A stretch of DNA of 64,000 nt from Streptomyces piniterrae (lineage in GTDB: Bacteria; Actinomycetota; Actinomycetes; Streptomycetales; Streptomycetaceae). The notes under the pieces are model-generated. The model saw only the letters and a program-made list of their open reading frames with translations, made no database searches and was not told the origin of the DNA. The translations under genes and the position numbers were made by a program. The stretch covers positions 186,001 to 250,000 of the forward strand of contig NZ_SUMB01000009.1 in the NCBI RefSeq assembly GCF_005048155.1, in the 5' to 3' direction. Below are positions 49,577 to 60,349 of this stretch, in pieces (positions within the stretch are counted from its first letter, which is position 1; each line of letters starts with the position of its first letter).

Positions 49577-50506
49577 GTGACCTACGAGATCCGCACCCTT
49601 CCTCCCGAAAGCACCACCACACGCACACCCGCCCCCGCGCCCGGGTCCGCCCGGGGCAACGGCCGCGGCAAGCTGGTGGCCGTCAGCGATCTGCACGTCC
49701 GGTACACGGAAAACCGCGACATCGTCGAGGCGTTAAGACCGGAGTCCGAGGACGACTGGCTGCTGATCGCCGGGGACGTCGGCGAATACGTCGAAGACAT
49801 CCGCTGGGCCCTCACCCTCCTCAGCAGCCGGTTCGCCACCGTCGTATGGGTACCCGGCAATCACGAACTGTGGACACCCGCCAAGGATCCGGTGCAGCTG
49901 CGCGGTGTCGCCCGCTACGACCATCTCGTCGAAATCTGCCGGGAGTTGGGCGTCCTGACCCCCGAGGACCCGTACCCGGTCTGGGAAGGCGAGGGCGGCC
50001 CGGTCGTCATCGCGCCCCTGTTCGTCCTCTACGACTACACGTTCCGGCCACCGGGGACGCACTCCAAGGACTCGGCACTCGCCGTCGCCAAGGAGGCCGG
50101 GGTGGTGTGCAACGACGAGTTCCTGCTGCATCCGGACCCGTATCCGACACGGGACGCGTGGTGCCGGGACCGACTGAAGGCCACCGAGGCCAAACTCGCC
50201 GCGGTGCCGGAGGAGTTGCCGACCCTCCTCATCAACCACTTTCCGCTGGTACGCGAACCCACCCGCCCGCTGTGGTACCCGGAGTTCGCGCTGTGGTGCG
50301 GAACGGAGGCCACCGCGGACTGGCCGCGCCGGTTCCGGGCAGCCGCTGTGGTCTACGGCCATCTCCACATCCCGCGGCTGCTGATCTGCGACGGCGTCCC
50401 CCACCAGGAGGTGTCGCTCGGCTACCCGCGTGAATGGCAACGCCGTTCCGCCCCGCCGGGCCGCCCCGTCCAGATCCTGCCCGCCACCACCGGGGCCAGC
50501 GCATGA
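49577..50506 (+). CDS. Metallophosphoesterase with a TTA codon
   Basis: A 309-residue calcineurin-like phosphoesterase. Metal motifs are SDLHVRY, AGDVGEY, GNHEL, INHFP and GHLHIPR. The Leu in IVEALRPE is encoded by TTA (49733-49735), the rare codon read only by the bldA tRNA in Streptomyces, so expression is probably development-dependent. GTG 49577 is the first good start. It overlaps the phosphopantetheinyl transferase start by 4 bases, a pairing that is common in Streptomyces. Confidence 0.88.
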   Translation: MTYEIRTLPPESTTTRTPAPAPGSARGNGRGKLVAVSDLHVRYTENRDIVEALRPESEDDWLLIAGDVGEYVEDIRWALTLLSSRFATVVWVPGNHELWTPAKDPVQLRGVARYDHLVEICRELGVLTPEDPYPVWEGEGGPVVIAPLFVLYDYTFRPPGTHSKDSALAVAKEAGVVCNDEFLLHPDPYPTRDAWCRDRLKATEAKLAAVPEELPTLLINHFPLVREPTRPLWYPEFALWCGTEATADWPRRFRAAAVVYGHLHIPRLLICDGVPHQEVSLGYPREWQRRSAPPGRPVQILPATTGASA

Positions 50507-51165
50507 TCGACAAGCTGCTGCCGGCCCCGATCGCCACCGCCGAAGCCCTCCACGACGACGCCCCGCTGTCCGCGATGTTCCCCGAGGAGCTCGAGCTGGT
50601 GGCCCGCGCGGTCCCGAAGCGGCAGAGGGAATTCGGCACCGTACGCCGCTGCGCGCGCAGCGCCCTGTCCGAACTCGGCATCGCCCCCGCGCCCCTGCTG
50701 CCCGGCCCCGACCGCGCACCACGCTGGCCGGCCGGAATCGTCGGCGCGATGACGCACTGCACCGGCTTCCGCGCCGCGGCGGTGGCCCGCTCGACGGACG
50801 TCGTCACCATCGGCCTGGACGCCGAACCCAACGAGCCGATCGCCGACCCCAGGGTGGTCGAGGCCATCACGCGCCCCGAGGAACGCGCCCAGTTCCCCCA
50901 GCTGGCGGCCCTGCAGCCCGAAGTCTGCTGGGAACGCCTGGTGTTCAGCGCCAAGGAGAGCGTCTACAAGGCGTGGTACCCGCTCACGGGCCGCTGGCTG
51001 GACTTCGACGAAGCCCGGCTCACCCTCGACCCGACGGACGCCACCTTCACCGCCCGCCTCCTCGTCCCCGGCCCCGTGGTAGCCGGCACCCGCATCACGG
51101 AATTCACCGGCCGGTGGCTCGTCGCGTCGGGGCTGGTGATCACGGCCATCTCGGTACCGGCGTGA
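50503..51165 (+). CDS. 4'-Phosphopantetheinyl transferase
   Basis: A 220-residue Sfp/EntD-type transferase that adds phosphopantetheine from CoA to carrier proteins of PKS and NRPS. The magnesium motif is GLDAEPN and the second signature WERLVFSAKESVYKAW; N-terminal RRCARSALSELG is typical of the EntD-like subgroup. It starts inside the phosphoesterase stop (ATGA), so it depends on translation of a TTA-containing gene. It is the nearest candidate to activate the PKS carrier domains from 54 kb. Confidence 0.93.
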   Translation: MIDKLLPAPIATAEALHDDAPLSAMFPEELELVARAVPKRQREFGTVRRCARSALSELGIAPAPLLPGPDRAPRWPAGIVGAMTHCTGFRAAAVARSTDVVTIGLDAEPNEPIADPRVVEAITRPEERAQFPQLAALQPEVCWERLVFSAKESVYKAWYPLTGRWLDFDEARLTLDPTDATFTARLLVPGPVVAGTRITEFTGRWLVASGLVITAISVPA

Positions 51166-51189
51166 CGGAACGTCAGCCAGGTGGCGTAT

Positions 51190-51217
51190 GCCTGCTGCCT
51201 GCTGCCTGCTGCCTGCT
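51190..51217. repeat. GCCTGCT heptamer, four copies
   Basis: Four exact tandem copies of GCCTGCT, 25 bases after the phosphopantetheinyl transferase stop. A simple slippage repeat; not long enough to call functional. Confidence 0.8.
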
Positions 51218-51298
51218 GACGCCAACCCGGCTCGCGCACCCTCCGCATGGTGAGCGAGCCGGAATTCGTCCCGTCGCGCCGCTCCGGTCCGCGCCTCG

Positions 51299-51601
51299 TC
51301 AGGGCCCGTAAGACCGGTACGGGGAGCCGTACTCGGCGACAAGGCCGAAACGGCCCTGGCCCTGTTCGCCGCCGGAGGGCTGGACCTCCGACACGTAGGA
51401 CACGGTCCCGATCACCCGTTCCTGCTCCTCCTGAGCCTCCTGCGCCGCGGAGTCCAGCCGTTCCAGCTCCTCGGCCGATACGAGGGCGACGAGCGGTTTG
51501 CCGTGGCGGGTCACGACCACTCGCTCCCCGCCGTACACCGCACGGTTGATCAGGTCCGCGAGCTCGGCCCGGGCTTGCGTCACGGGAATCTCATAAGCCA
51601 T
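51299..51601 (-). CDS. Phd/YefM-family antitoxin, no toxin partner
   Basis: A 100-residue type II antitoxin. The N-terminal DNA-binding half MAYEIPVTQARAELADLINRAVYGGERVVVTRHGKPLVALVSAEELERL is the classic Phd/YefM fold. The C-terminal half (Gln/Glu-rich then GQGRFGLVAEYGSPY) is where toxin binding would occur. No RelE/YoeB/Doc-type gene follows on this strand. It probably represses its own promoter at the TGTAC-N5-GTACA site just upstream. Confidence 0.85.
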   Translation of the reverse strand: MAYEIPVTQARAELADLINRAVYGGERVVVTRHGKPLVALVSAEELERLDSAAQEAQEEQERVIGTVSYVSEVQPSGGEQGQGRFGLVAEYGSPYRSYGP

Positions 51602-51618
51602 CCGGTCATCCTACGTTC

Positions 51619-51633
51619 TGTACGTCCTGTACA
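51619..51633. promoter_or_regulatory. TGTAC-GTCCT-GTACA operator
   Basis: A perfect 5-bp inverted repeat 18 bases upstream of the antitoxin start. TGTACA is the core of known YefM operators, so autorepression is likely. It also lies upstream of the thioesterase-like gene in the other direction. Confidence 0.6.
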
Positions 51634-51676
51634 TTTGGATCAACGCGCTTGCGCTGCTGCCGAGGGAGGGCGAGTC

Positions 51677-52561
51677 ATGCCCTGCCCCCGTCGGCCTGCC
51701 GTGAGCCTGATCGACAAGGAGCTGTGTGACGTGGGCGGAAACCTGGTCTGCCTGAAGGCGTCCAGTGGGCGGCATGCCCTGGTCTTCATCCACCCTGCGA
51801 GCGGTTCGGCCGCCTCGTTCCGCGCCCTGGAGCCGCATCTGCGAGCGGACTCCTCCGTCTACGCCTTCCAGGCCACGGGCATCGACCCCGGCCGACGCCG
51901 GTCCATCGAGGGCATCGCGGACGCCTATCTGACGGAGTATCTGGCCGCCGACTCCCGGTCGGTGCCGGTCTTCGTCGGCTGGTCCTTCAGCGGGCCGGTC
52001 GCCGTGGAGATGGCGCGCCTCTCCGAGGAGAGGGGGGTCACTCCGGCCGGCGTGATCCTGCTGGACAGCGCGACCCATGAGGTGATGGAGGGCCGTACGA
52101 CCGATCTGGCCACGGAGGTGGGCGGGCTCTTCGGGATCGACATGTCCGGGGCCGGCCGCTCCGCCAGGGCCTCGGCCGACAACTCCGGGGTCGACGGCTC
52201 CGCGGTCCACGCGCTTCTCGACCACGCGGCGGACCTGATCGCCGTCGCGAGTGACGCACCGGGTCTCACGGGCCAGGATCTACGCCCCTTCTGGGACATC
52301 TACCGCTGGCACCAGGGGATTTTCGACAACAGCTGGCAGGCCAGGCCCTGTTCGGCGCCACTCCTGGTGATCCGGGCGCGTGACGAAACCGGCTGGAACG
52401 CGGCACCGGAGTGCCTGGGCTGGTCCGAGGTGACCGGCCGCCCGGTGTCCGTCGCCTGGGCCGGCGGTACGCACTACACGATGATGGACGACGCCCGGCT
52501 GGGAGATGTCGCACCCATTATCGAGCGGGCCATCGAAAGTTCTTTTGCGGTAAGGGCGTGA
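51677..52561 (+). CDS. Thioesterase-domain alpha/beta hydrolase
   Basis: A 294-residue hydrolase of the PKS/NRPS thioesterase family. FIHPASGSAASFRALEPHL is the oxyanion start, GWSFSG the nucleophile elbow (GxSxG), LLDSATHE likely gives the Asp, and GGTHYTMM the catalytic His. It could be a discrete chain-releasing or editing thioesterase for the adjacent PKS. ATG 51677 follows GGAGGG; a GTG at 51701 (VSLIDKEL) is an alternative. It starts 65 bases before clpP ends the gap, so the three genes may form one operon. Confidence 0.8.
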   Translation: MPCPRRPAVSLIDKELCDVGGNLVCLKASSGRHALVFIHPASGSAASFRALEPHLRADSSVYAFQATGIDPGRRRSIEGIADAYLTEYLAADSRSVPVFVGWSFSGPVAVEMARLSEERGVTPAGVILLDSATHEVMEGRTTDLATEVGGLFGIDMSGAGRSARASADNSGVDGSAVHALLDHAADLIAVASDAPGLTGQDLRPFWDIYRWHQGIFDNSWQARPCSAPLLVIRARDETGWNAAPECLGWSEVTGRPVSVAWAGGTHYTMMDDARLGDVAPIIERAIESSFAVRA

Positions 52562-52625
52562 GCTGCGCCGCTCTCTTTTAGTTATCCGGTTCTCGCCAGG
52601 CTACTTCCATCAACAGGACGGTACT

Positions 52626-53273
52626 GTGAATTTCAGGAATGTTTCCGACGCTCGCGCCCGACTGCCCCAGGCCGAGGCGCGCTATGTGGTCCCGCGCTTT
52701 GTGGAGCGCACCTCGCAGGGTGTCCGTGAGTACGACCCGTACGGCAAGCTCTTCGAGGAGCGCATCATCTTCCTGGGCGTGCAGATCGACGACGCCTCGG
52801 CCAATGACATCATGGCTCAGCTGATCTGCCTGGAATCGATGGACCCGGACCGGGATATCTCCCTTTACATCAACAGCCCGGGCGGTTCCTTCACCGCGCT
52901 GACCGCGATTTACGACACCATGCAGTACGTGAAATGCGACATCCAGACGGTCTGTCTGGGGCAGGCGGCCTCCGGAGCGGCCGTTCTGCTGGCGGCGGGT
53001 ACCCCCGGAAAGCGGATGGCGTTGCCCAATGCCCGCGTACTGATTCATCAGCCGTACACCGAAACCGGTCGCGGCCAGGTCTCCGACCTCGAGATCCAGG
53101 CCAACGAAATCCTGCGCATGCGGGCCCAGATGGAAGAGATGCTTTCCAAGCACTCCAACGCGCCGATCGAGAAGGTCCGTGACGACATCGAGCGCGACAA
53201 GATCCTCACGGCCGAGATGGCCCTCGAGTACGGGATCGTGGACCAGGTCGTGGTGCCGCGCAACGCCCAGTAG
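52626..53273 (+). CDS. clpP: Stand-alone ClpP2-type protease subunit
   Basis: A 215-residue ClpP peptidase. Its sequence is close to what I remember of housekeeping Streptomyces ClpP2 (YVxPRFVERTSQG, EYDPYxKLFEER). The triad is intact: S116 (GQAASGAA), H141 (LIHQPY), D187 (RDDIERDK). No clpX, second clpP or popR regulator is adjacent, so this is not the core clpP1P2 locus. Sitting between a thioesterase and PKS genes, it may be a resistant copy that protects the host from a ClpP-targeting product. GTG 52626 follows AGGAC. Confidence 0.95.
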   Translation: MNFRNVSDARARLPQAEARYVVPRFVERTSQGVREYDPYGKLFEERIIFLGVQIDDASANDIMAQLICLESMDPDRDISLYINSPGGSFTALTAIYDTMQYVKCDIQTVCLGQAASGAAVLLAAGTPGKRMALPNARVLIHQPYTETGRGQVSDLEIQANEILRMRAQMEEMLSKHSNAPIEKVRDDIERDKILTAEMALEYGIVDQVVVPRNAQ

Positions 53274-53329
53274 CGGGACTGAATCCCTGACCGAGTGATC
53301 AAGATGAGTGCAGGCAGGCGGTTGCGTCC

Positions 53330-53650
53330 GTGATGTTCCCCGAAGGTCCCAAGATTCCGGCTCTCACCGAAGCCGAGTCCAAGGTGGTGGATGCATATGT
53401 GGCTGTTCTGAAGCGGCTGGGCGACGCCAACCCCACGCAGACGACGGGGACGTACACGGCGCTCAGGGCCGCGCAGGCGCTCGTCTCCGAGACGCGGGCG
53501 CTGCGGGACGCACTGACCCTGATGTTCGAGCGCCAGGAAAAAGAGATTCACGTGCGCACGATGGCGAAGGCCATGCAGTCGCTCGACTGTGAGCGTTTTC
53601 TTCCCCGGCTGGGGCCGCCCGACGACGGGGCGTCACCCGACGTTTCCTGA
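53330..53650 (+). CDS. Small helical protein of unknown function downstream of clpP
   Basis: A 106-residue protein (105 if ATG 53333 is used). It is largely helical with a likely coiled-coil stretch (RAAQALVSETRALRDALTLMFERQEKEIHVRTMAKAMQSL) and a disordered, acidic C terminus. I do not recognise a family. It lies 56 bases after clpP in the same direction, ahead of a strong hairpin, so the two are probably co-transcribed. A role as a ClpP partner or tailoring helper is possible but unproven. Confidence 0.65.
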   Translation: MMFPEGPKIPALTEAESKVVDAYVAVLKRLGDANPTQTTGTYTALRAAQALVSETRALRDALTLMFERQEKEIHVRTMAKAMQSLDCERFLPRLGPPDDGASPDVS

Positions 53651-53687
53651 CCACGCGGCGAACAGGAAAACCGAAAACTCGATGCCT

Positions 53688-53723
53688 GCCGGCGCCGATG
53701 GCCTTTCCGTCATCGGCGCCGGC
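53688..53723 (+). terminator. Strong hairpin after the clpP unit
   Basis: GCCGGCGCCGATG and CATCGGCGCCGGC form a perfect 13-bp stem with a 10-base loop, 38 bases after the stop at 53650. There is no U-tract, as is common for Streptomyces terminators. It separates the clpP unit from the PKS promoter. Confidence 0.7.
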
Positions 53724-53878
53724 TCATACTGCTGTGCCGCAACGGCCCTTCGCGACGAATGCGGAATACATCATTCCGATTACCGGTCGGGCCGACGGGA
53801 TTCCGTGTATCGGCTTGTCATCTCACGCCGCCCCAAGGGCGCGCATGTGTGGTTGCACACTCCAGCCATCAAACTGAG

Positions 53879-53907
53879 TTGACTGTTCACCAATCCCGGG
53901 TTATTAA
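53879..53907 (+). promoter_or_regulatory. Predicted promoter of the PKS operon
   Basis: TTGACT (5 of 6 to consensus), exactly 17 bases, then TATTAA (4 of 6). It lies about 175 bases before the PKS start in AT-richer DNA. It resembles a vegetative (HrdB-type) promoter. Confidence 0.55.
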
Positions 53908-54081
53908 TTAGTTGATCTTGATCCGCGACCTCGACAGGTTGCCGGAGCGATGGTTATTCCGTTTCGGTGCGAGGTTTTCGCCATGCCCGTACGGGCGTTT
54001 TGAAGCAGAGCGATCTCTACTGCTCCTGGCCGTGTCCATGGGTAGCTGCTTTCTATTTTTCATGTATTGGGGGATGCGGTT

Positions 54082-57000
54082 GTGAATACCGTCGATGAAA
54101 TCGCGGACTGGCTGCGGCAAAAAATGGGAAGTGAGCTCGGCAGGGCGGTCCGTGATGCCGACCTGGACACTCAGTTCCGGGACCTCGGTATGGATTCCGC
54201 CGGGATGACCGCCCTTACCGCGCAGCTGGCCAAGCGGCTCGGCAGGCCCCTCGCTTCCACGGTCGCCTGGCATTTTCCGACCATTTCCAGCCTGGCCGGC
54301 GCCCTCGCCGGCGGCCCGGACACCCCGGTGAATCCCTCGGCGCCGACCGGCACCGGCGACGCCGTACCGTCCGACGAGCCCATCGCCGTCGTGGGCCTGG
54401 CATGCCGGTTCCCCGGCGCCCCGGACGCCGCGGCGTACTGGGAGCTGTTGCGCTCCGGCACCGACGCCGTCACCGGCATACCCGCCGAGCGCTGGGACGC
54501 CGAGGCACTGTACGACCCGGACCCGCACAAGCCCGGCAGGATGAGCACCCGCCGCGGCGGCTTCCTGTCCGACGTCGACAAGTTCGATCCGCAGTTCTTC
54601 GGCATCTCGCCACGCGAGGCCGCCCAGATGGACCCCCAGCAGCGACTCTCACTCGAACTCGCCTGGAGCTCCCTGCAGGACGCCGGGATACCGCCCGCCT
54701 CCCTGCGTGACGGCAGCACAGGCGTCTTCCTGGGCACCCTGTGGAGCGATTACGCACGGCTCGCCGGGCGCGGTCTGGACGACATCCAGCAGCACACCGC
54801 CACGGGCCAGGAGCCGAGCATCGTGCCGGCCCGTGTCTCGTACACCCTGGGCCTCCAGGGGCCGAGCATCGGCATCAACACCGCCTGCTCGTCCTCGCTC
54901 GTCGCCGTACACCTGGCCTGCCAGAGCCTGCGTTCCGGCGAGAGCACGCTCGCTCTCGCGGGCGGCGTCAACCTGGTCCTCGCGCCGGAGAGCAGCGCCG
55001 CGATGTCCAAGTTCGGCGCCATGAGCCCGCACGGTCGGTCCGCGGCGTTCGCCGCCTCCGCCGACGGATACGTGCGGGGCGAGGGCGGCGGCATCGTGGT
55101 CCTCAAGCGGCTCTCGGCGGCGCTGGCCGACGGGGACCGCGTCCACTGTCTGATCCGCGGCAGCGCGGTCAACAACGACGGTGCCAGCAACGGCCTCACC
55201 GCGCCGAACCCGGCGGCCCAGGAAGCCATGCTCCGAGCGGCGTACGCGCGGGCCGGCGTCGACGTACACGACGTCCAGTACGTGGAAGCGCACGGCACCG
55301 GAACCCGGCTGGGTGACCCCATCGAGGCGCATGCGCTCGGCACGGTCCTGGGCACGGGCCGCCCGGGACAGGCGCCCCTGCTGATCGGCTCGGCGAAGAC
55401 CAACATCGGCCACCTGGAAGCGGCGGCCGGCATCGCCGGACTCATCAAGGTCGCCCTGGCGATGCGCCACCGCGCCATCCCCGCGACCCTGCACCACGAC
55501 GCGCCCAACCCCGACATTCCCTTCGACGAGCTGCGGCTCGCGGTCCCCACCGCGCTCACCGACTGGCCCGCGGACGGCGGGCGGATGCTCGCCGGGCTCA
55601 GCTCCTTCGGCTTCGGCGGCACCAACTGCCATGTGGTCGTGGAGGGTTCACCCGCGCCCGACGCACAGCTGCTGGCACTGTCCGCCCCGAGCCCCGAAGA
55701 GCTGCGGGCGGCCGCGGACGGGCTGCGCGAGGCGGTGGCCACGGAGCCGGCACACTCCGTGCCCGACTGGTGCGCGACCGCCGCCCTGCGCCTGAGCGGA
55801 CACCCCTACCGGGCGGCGGCACCGGTCCGCACCAGGGACGATCTCCTCGGTGCGCTGGACGGCATCGCCGCCGGCCGCTCCCACACCGCTCCCGGCACCC
55901 CGCCGCGCCTCGCTTTCGTCTTCTCCGGCCAGGGCTCGCAGTGGTGCGGCATGGGCCTGGACCTGCTGCACACCGAGCCCGTCTTCCGCGAGGCCCTGCT
56001 GGAATGCGACCGCCTGATCCACGCCCACGCCGGGATCTCGGTCGTCGAGGAGCTGAACCGGGGCGCCGGTGAGTCACGGCTGGACACGACAACGGTGATG
56101 CAGCCGGCCGTCTTCGCCGTCCAGGTCGCACTCGCGGCGCTGTGGCGCTCGTGGGGCATCGAGCCGGACGCCGTCGTGGGGCACAGCCTCGGCGAAGTGG
56201 CGGCGGCCCATGTGGCGGGCGCGCTGCGCCTGGAAGACGCGGTACGCGTCGTCTGCGAGCGCAGTCGGCTCATGGCCCGGATCGAGGGCGAGGGCGCCGT
56301 GGCGGTCGTGGACCTGCCCTTCGCCGAGATGGACAGCGTGCTCGACGGCCACCCCGGCCTCTACGCCGCGGGCGCCAACAGCACGCGCAGCTCCGTCGTT
56401 TCGGGAGACGCCATGGCGCTCGACGCCTGCCTGGCCGAACTGAGCGAGCGCGGCATCCGGTGCCGGCGGGTGAACATGGGCGTCGCCTCCCACAGCGGAC
56501 AGTGTGACCAGCTGCTGCCCGAGCTGCGCGAGGCCCTGTCCGGCATCCGGCCGTCGCAGGCCACGGTTCCGGTCGTTTCCTCGGTGACCGCGGACTTCGT
56601 GGACGGCGCCGCGCTCGACGCCGCGTACTGGGTGCGCAACCTGCGCGATCCGGTGCTGTTCGCGCAGGCGGTCGAGCGGCTGCTGGACGACAAGTACGAC
56701 CATTTCCTGGAGGTCAGTCCGCACGCCGTCCTCACCGGACAGGTGGCGGTGACCGCCGGGGACCACGGCGGTCAGGCCCGTGCCCTGCCGTCCCAGCGCC
56801 GTGGCGCGGACCCGCGCGAGGCCATGCTGGACACCCTCGGCGAGCTGTACCGCGCGGGCCGGGACATCGACCGGCGCCGCGTCCACCGGGCAGACCTGCA
56901 CCTTGCCGAACTCCCCGCTGCCGCCCGGCGGATCGCCGTACCCGTGGCGGAGGACGGGGCCGTACGCACCCTCCCGCTGAGCGCCCACTCCCTTCCCGCG

Positions 57001-60000
57001 CTGCACCAACTCGCCCGCGACACACAGAAGTTGCTCGACGAGACCGGGCGCATCGACCTCGACGACCTGTGCCACACCGCCGCACTCGCCCGCGACCACC
57101 ACGAACACCGCGCGGCGGCGGTCTTCACCTCGTCCGCGGAACTCGCCGCACAGCTCGGCGAGTTCGCGGCGGGCGGCGCGCCGGCCGGCCTGGTGGCAGG
57201 CAAGGCCCGGCGCCGGCCGACCGGCCCGGTCTTCCTCTTCTCGGGCCAGGGCGCCCAGACCGCCCGTATGGGCTGCGAGCTGCTGGACCGTGAGCCGGTC
57301 TTCCGGGACGTGCTGGAGCGGTGCGACCGGTGGCTGGCCGAGCGGGCGGGCTGGTCGCTGATCGCCGAGCTCCACAAGCCCGAGGGCTCGTCCCGGATCG
57401 ACGACACGGAGATCACCCAGCCCGTCCAGTTCGCCCTCCAGGCGGGCCTGGCCGAGCTGCTGCGGTCCTGGGGCATCCGGCCCGCCGCGGTCATCGGACA
57501 CAGCGCCGGTGAGATCGCGGGCGCGTACTGCGCGGGGGTGCTCACCCTTGAGGACGGACTTCTCGTCGCCCTCCACCGCGGCCGGATCCTCCAGCGGGCG
57601 ACCGGTACCGGCCAGATGGCTGCCGTGGGCCTGGGCGAACAGGACGTGGCACGCCTCCTGGAAGGTCGTACGGGTGTGTCCGTCGCCGCCGTCAACGGCC
57701 CGCGCACCACACTGCTGAGCGGCACGACCGAGGCCCTGCGGGCGCTGCTCGAGGACCTCGACCCGGCCGTCTTCCGCCGGCTGCTCCGCGTCGGCTACCC
57801 CTCGCACAGCCCCCAGATGCGGGTGTACGAAGAGGAGCTGGGCCGCCTGCTCGCGGGCGTCACGCCGCGGCCCGGCGACGTACCGGTGTTCTCCACCATC
57901 GACGCGGACTTCCGCCCGGGAGAGCACTTCGACGCCGCCTACTGGACGCGGACGATCTTCGAGCCCGTACGGTTCTCGGCGGCGATGGAGGCGCTCGCCG
58001 CCCAAGGCCACCGCTCGTTCGTGGAACTCGGGCCGCACCCGGTGCTCGTGGCCCCGGCGTCCCAGTGCCTGGAGCAGAGCGGCTACGAGGGCCTCGTCGT
58101 ACCGACCATGCGTCGCGAGGGCGCGGAGCGGCAGACGCTACGGGAGGCGGCCGGCACCCTCTGGGCCCACGGGCATTCCGTGGACTGGAAGGCCCTGCGG
58201 TCCCGTCCCGGCCGGCTCGTGACCACGCCGGACTACCCCTGGCAGCGCGAGCGGTACTGGCTCGACCCGGCGCCGCTGACCGCCCGGGAGCCCACCGGAA
58301 CGATGCTGGACCTGCTCGCGCGCGGTGACGTGGACCGGGTGGCCGACGAGATCGCCCGCCAGGGCGGCCTGTCGGACGCGGAGACCGATCTGCTGCCCAA
58401 GCTCCTCCAGCGGCTCGCACCGGCCCGCGCCGAGGACGCGCACGAGTGGCTGCACGGCGTCGTGTGGCGCGAGAAGCGGCTCGCGAAGGCGGTGCGGAGC
58501 GAGGGACCCGGCGGCTGGATCGTGCTGACCGACGAACCGGAAGGCCCGCTCGCCCGCGCGGTGTCACAGGCGCTGCGGTCGGCCGGCCAGAGTTGCGCCC
58601 TCATACGGACCCCGACCGGACCCGGCAGCGAGCAGGAGCTGTCGGCGGCGCTGCGGCAGGCCGCGCGGGAGGCGGGCGTGCCGTGCCGTGGGGTGCTGCA
58701 ACTCGCCCACGCCGACGCGGAGTCGGGGCACGAGGAGGCCCTGGAACGCTGCCTGCGTCCGGCGCTGGCCACGGTGCAGGCGCTGGCTTCCTGGGCGGAC
58801 CGGTCCGCGCCCCGGCTGTGGCTGGTCACCTCGGGCGCACAGCCCGTGGGCGAGCGGCCGGCCGCGGGGAACGTGGCGCACGGTGCGCTGTGGGGCTTCG
58901 GCCGGGTCGTCGCCCTGGAACACCCCGAGATCTGGGGTGGGTTGGTGGACCTCGACCCGGCGCAGGACGACGCGGTACGGGCGGCGGACGCGCTGGTGCG
59001 CGAACTCCTCGCAGGAGACCGCGAGGACCAGGTCGCCCTCCGCGCCGGCAGCCGCCATGTCGTACGGCTGGCGCCCGACGGCGAGACGCCCGGTTCCGTA
59101 CAACCGGCCGCGATCCGCCCGGACGGCGGCTACCTGATCACCGGTGGACTCGGCGGTATCGGCCTGGTGGTCGCCCGATGGCTGGTCTCCGCAGGAGCCC
59201 GGCACTTGGTGCTGCTCGGCCGTCGCGCGCCGTCCGCCGAGGTCCGCGCCACGCTCGCGGAACTGGCGGAACTGGCGGGGGACGGCGCCACCGTGGACGT
59301 CCTGCAGGCCGACGTCACCCGTGCCGAGGACGTAGCGCGCGTGGTGAGCGAGTTCGGCCGACAGCGCCCCGCGCTGCGCGGTGTGTTCCACGCCGCCGGT
59401 GTCCTGGACGACGGAACGCTGCTCCAGCAGGACTGGGACCGCTACCGGGCCGTGCTGGCGCCCAAGGTGACCGGCGCCCACCACTTGGACCGCTGCACCC
59501 GGGACCTGCCGCTCGACCTGTTCGTGCTGTTCTCCTCGTTCGTCGCCGTGCTCGGCTCGCCCGGGCAGGGCAACTACGCGGCGGCCAATGCCGTACTGGA
59601 CGCCCTGGCTCACCATCGCGCGTCGCTCGGGCTCCCCGCGACGAGCGTCAACTGGGGTCCGTGGGAAGGCGTCGGCATGACGGACTCGGCCGCCGCGGCC
59701 CGCTACCGCTGGAGTGAACGCGGCGCCCGGACGATCACCCGCGCCGCGGGTGCCCGCCTGCTCGACCGGATCCTGGAACGACCGGCGCGGCAGCTGGGCG
59801 TGTACTCGGTCGACTGGGAAGCGTACGACGACTGGCTGCCCGCCACGGCGGGTCGTGACCTGTTCTCCCTGGTGCACGCCCCGTCCGGCGCCACCAGCGC
59901 CGAGGGCGCGGCGGACACCGTGTCCGCCCTGCCCGACCGGCTGGCCGCGCTCGACCCCGGGGACCGGATGGAGCACCTGGTCGGATACCTGGCCGCGAAG

Positions 60001-60349
60001 GTGGCCGATGTCGCCGGATTCGCGGCGGACCACGCCGTGGACCCCGACACCGGCTTCTTCCAGCTCGGCCTGGACTCGCTGATGAACCTGAAGCTGGTGA
60101 CCCGCCTGCGCGAGGACCTGGGCGACCGGCTGACCCTGCCGGGGACGCTGCCCTTCGACCATCCGACCTGCACGGCGCTGGCCGCCCACCTGCTCGACGA
60201 GCTCGCGCTCGCCCCGGGCGAGGAGGAAGCGCCCGGCGACGACGGCGTCGAAGAGCTGCTGGCCGAGGTGGAACGGCTCTCCGCCGACGAGGCAGCGCAT
60301 TTCTTGGACCAGCTCACCATCGGAAACGAGCCCGGAAGGGACCAGACGC

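Larger units (their letters stand above)
53651..54081. other. Intergenic region between clpP unit and PKS genes
   Basis: About 430 bases with lower GC than its surroundings. It contains a 13-bp perfect hairpin (53688-53723) and a TTGACT/TATTAA promoter (53879-53907). A 66-codon frame (53682-53882) crosses the hairpin and is probably not real. Confidence 0.6.

Noticed and set aside
52626..53273. The clpP gene as the housekeeping clpP1P2-clpX locus
   Set aside because: Only one clpP, no clpX or tig nearby, and the neighbours are biosynthetic genes.
53682..53882. 66-codon ORF starting MPAGADGLSVIGAG
   Set aside because: It spans the strong terminator-like hairpin, has no ribosome site and shows no recognisable domain.
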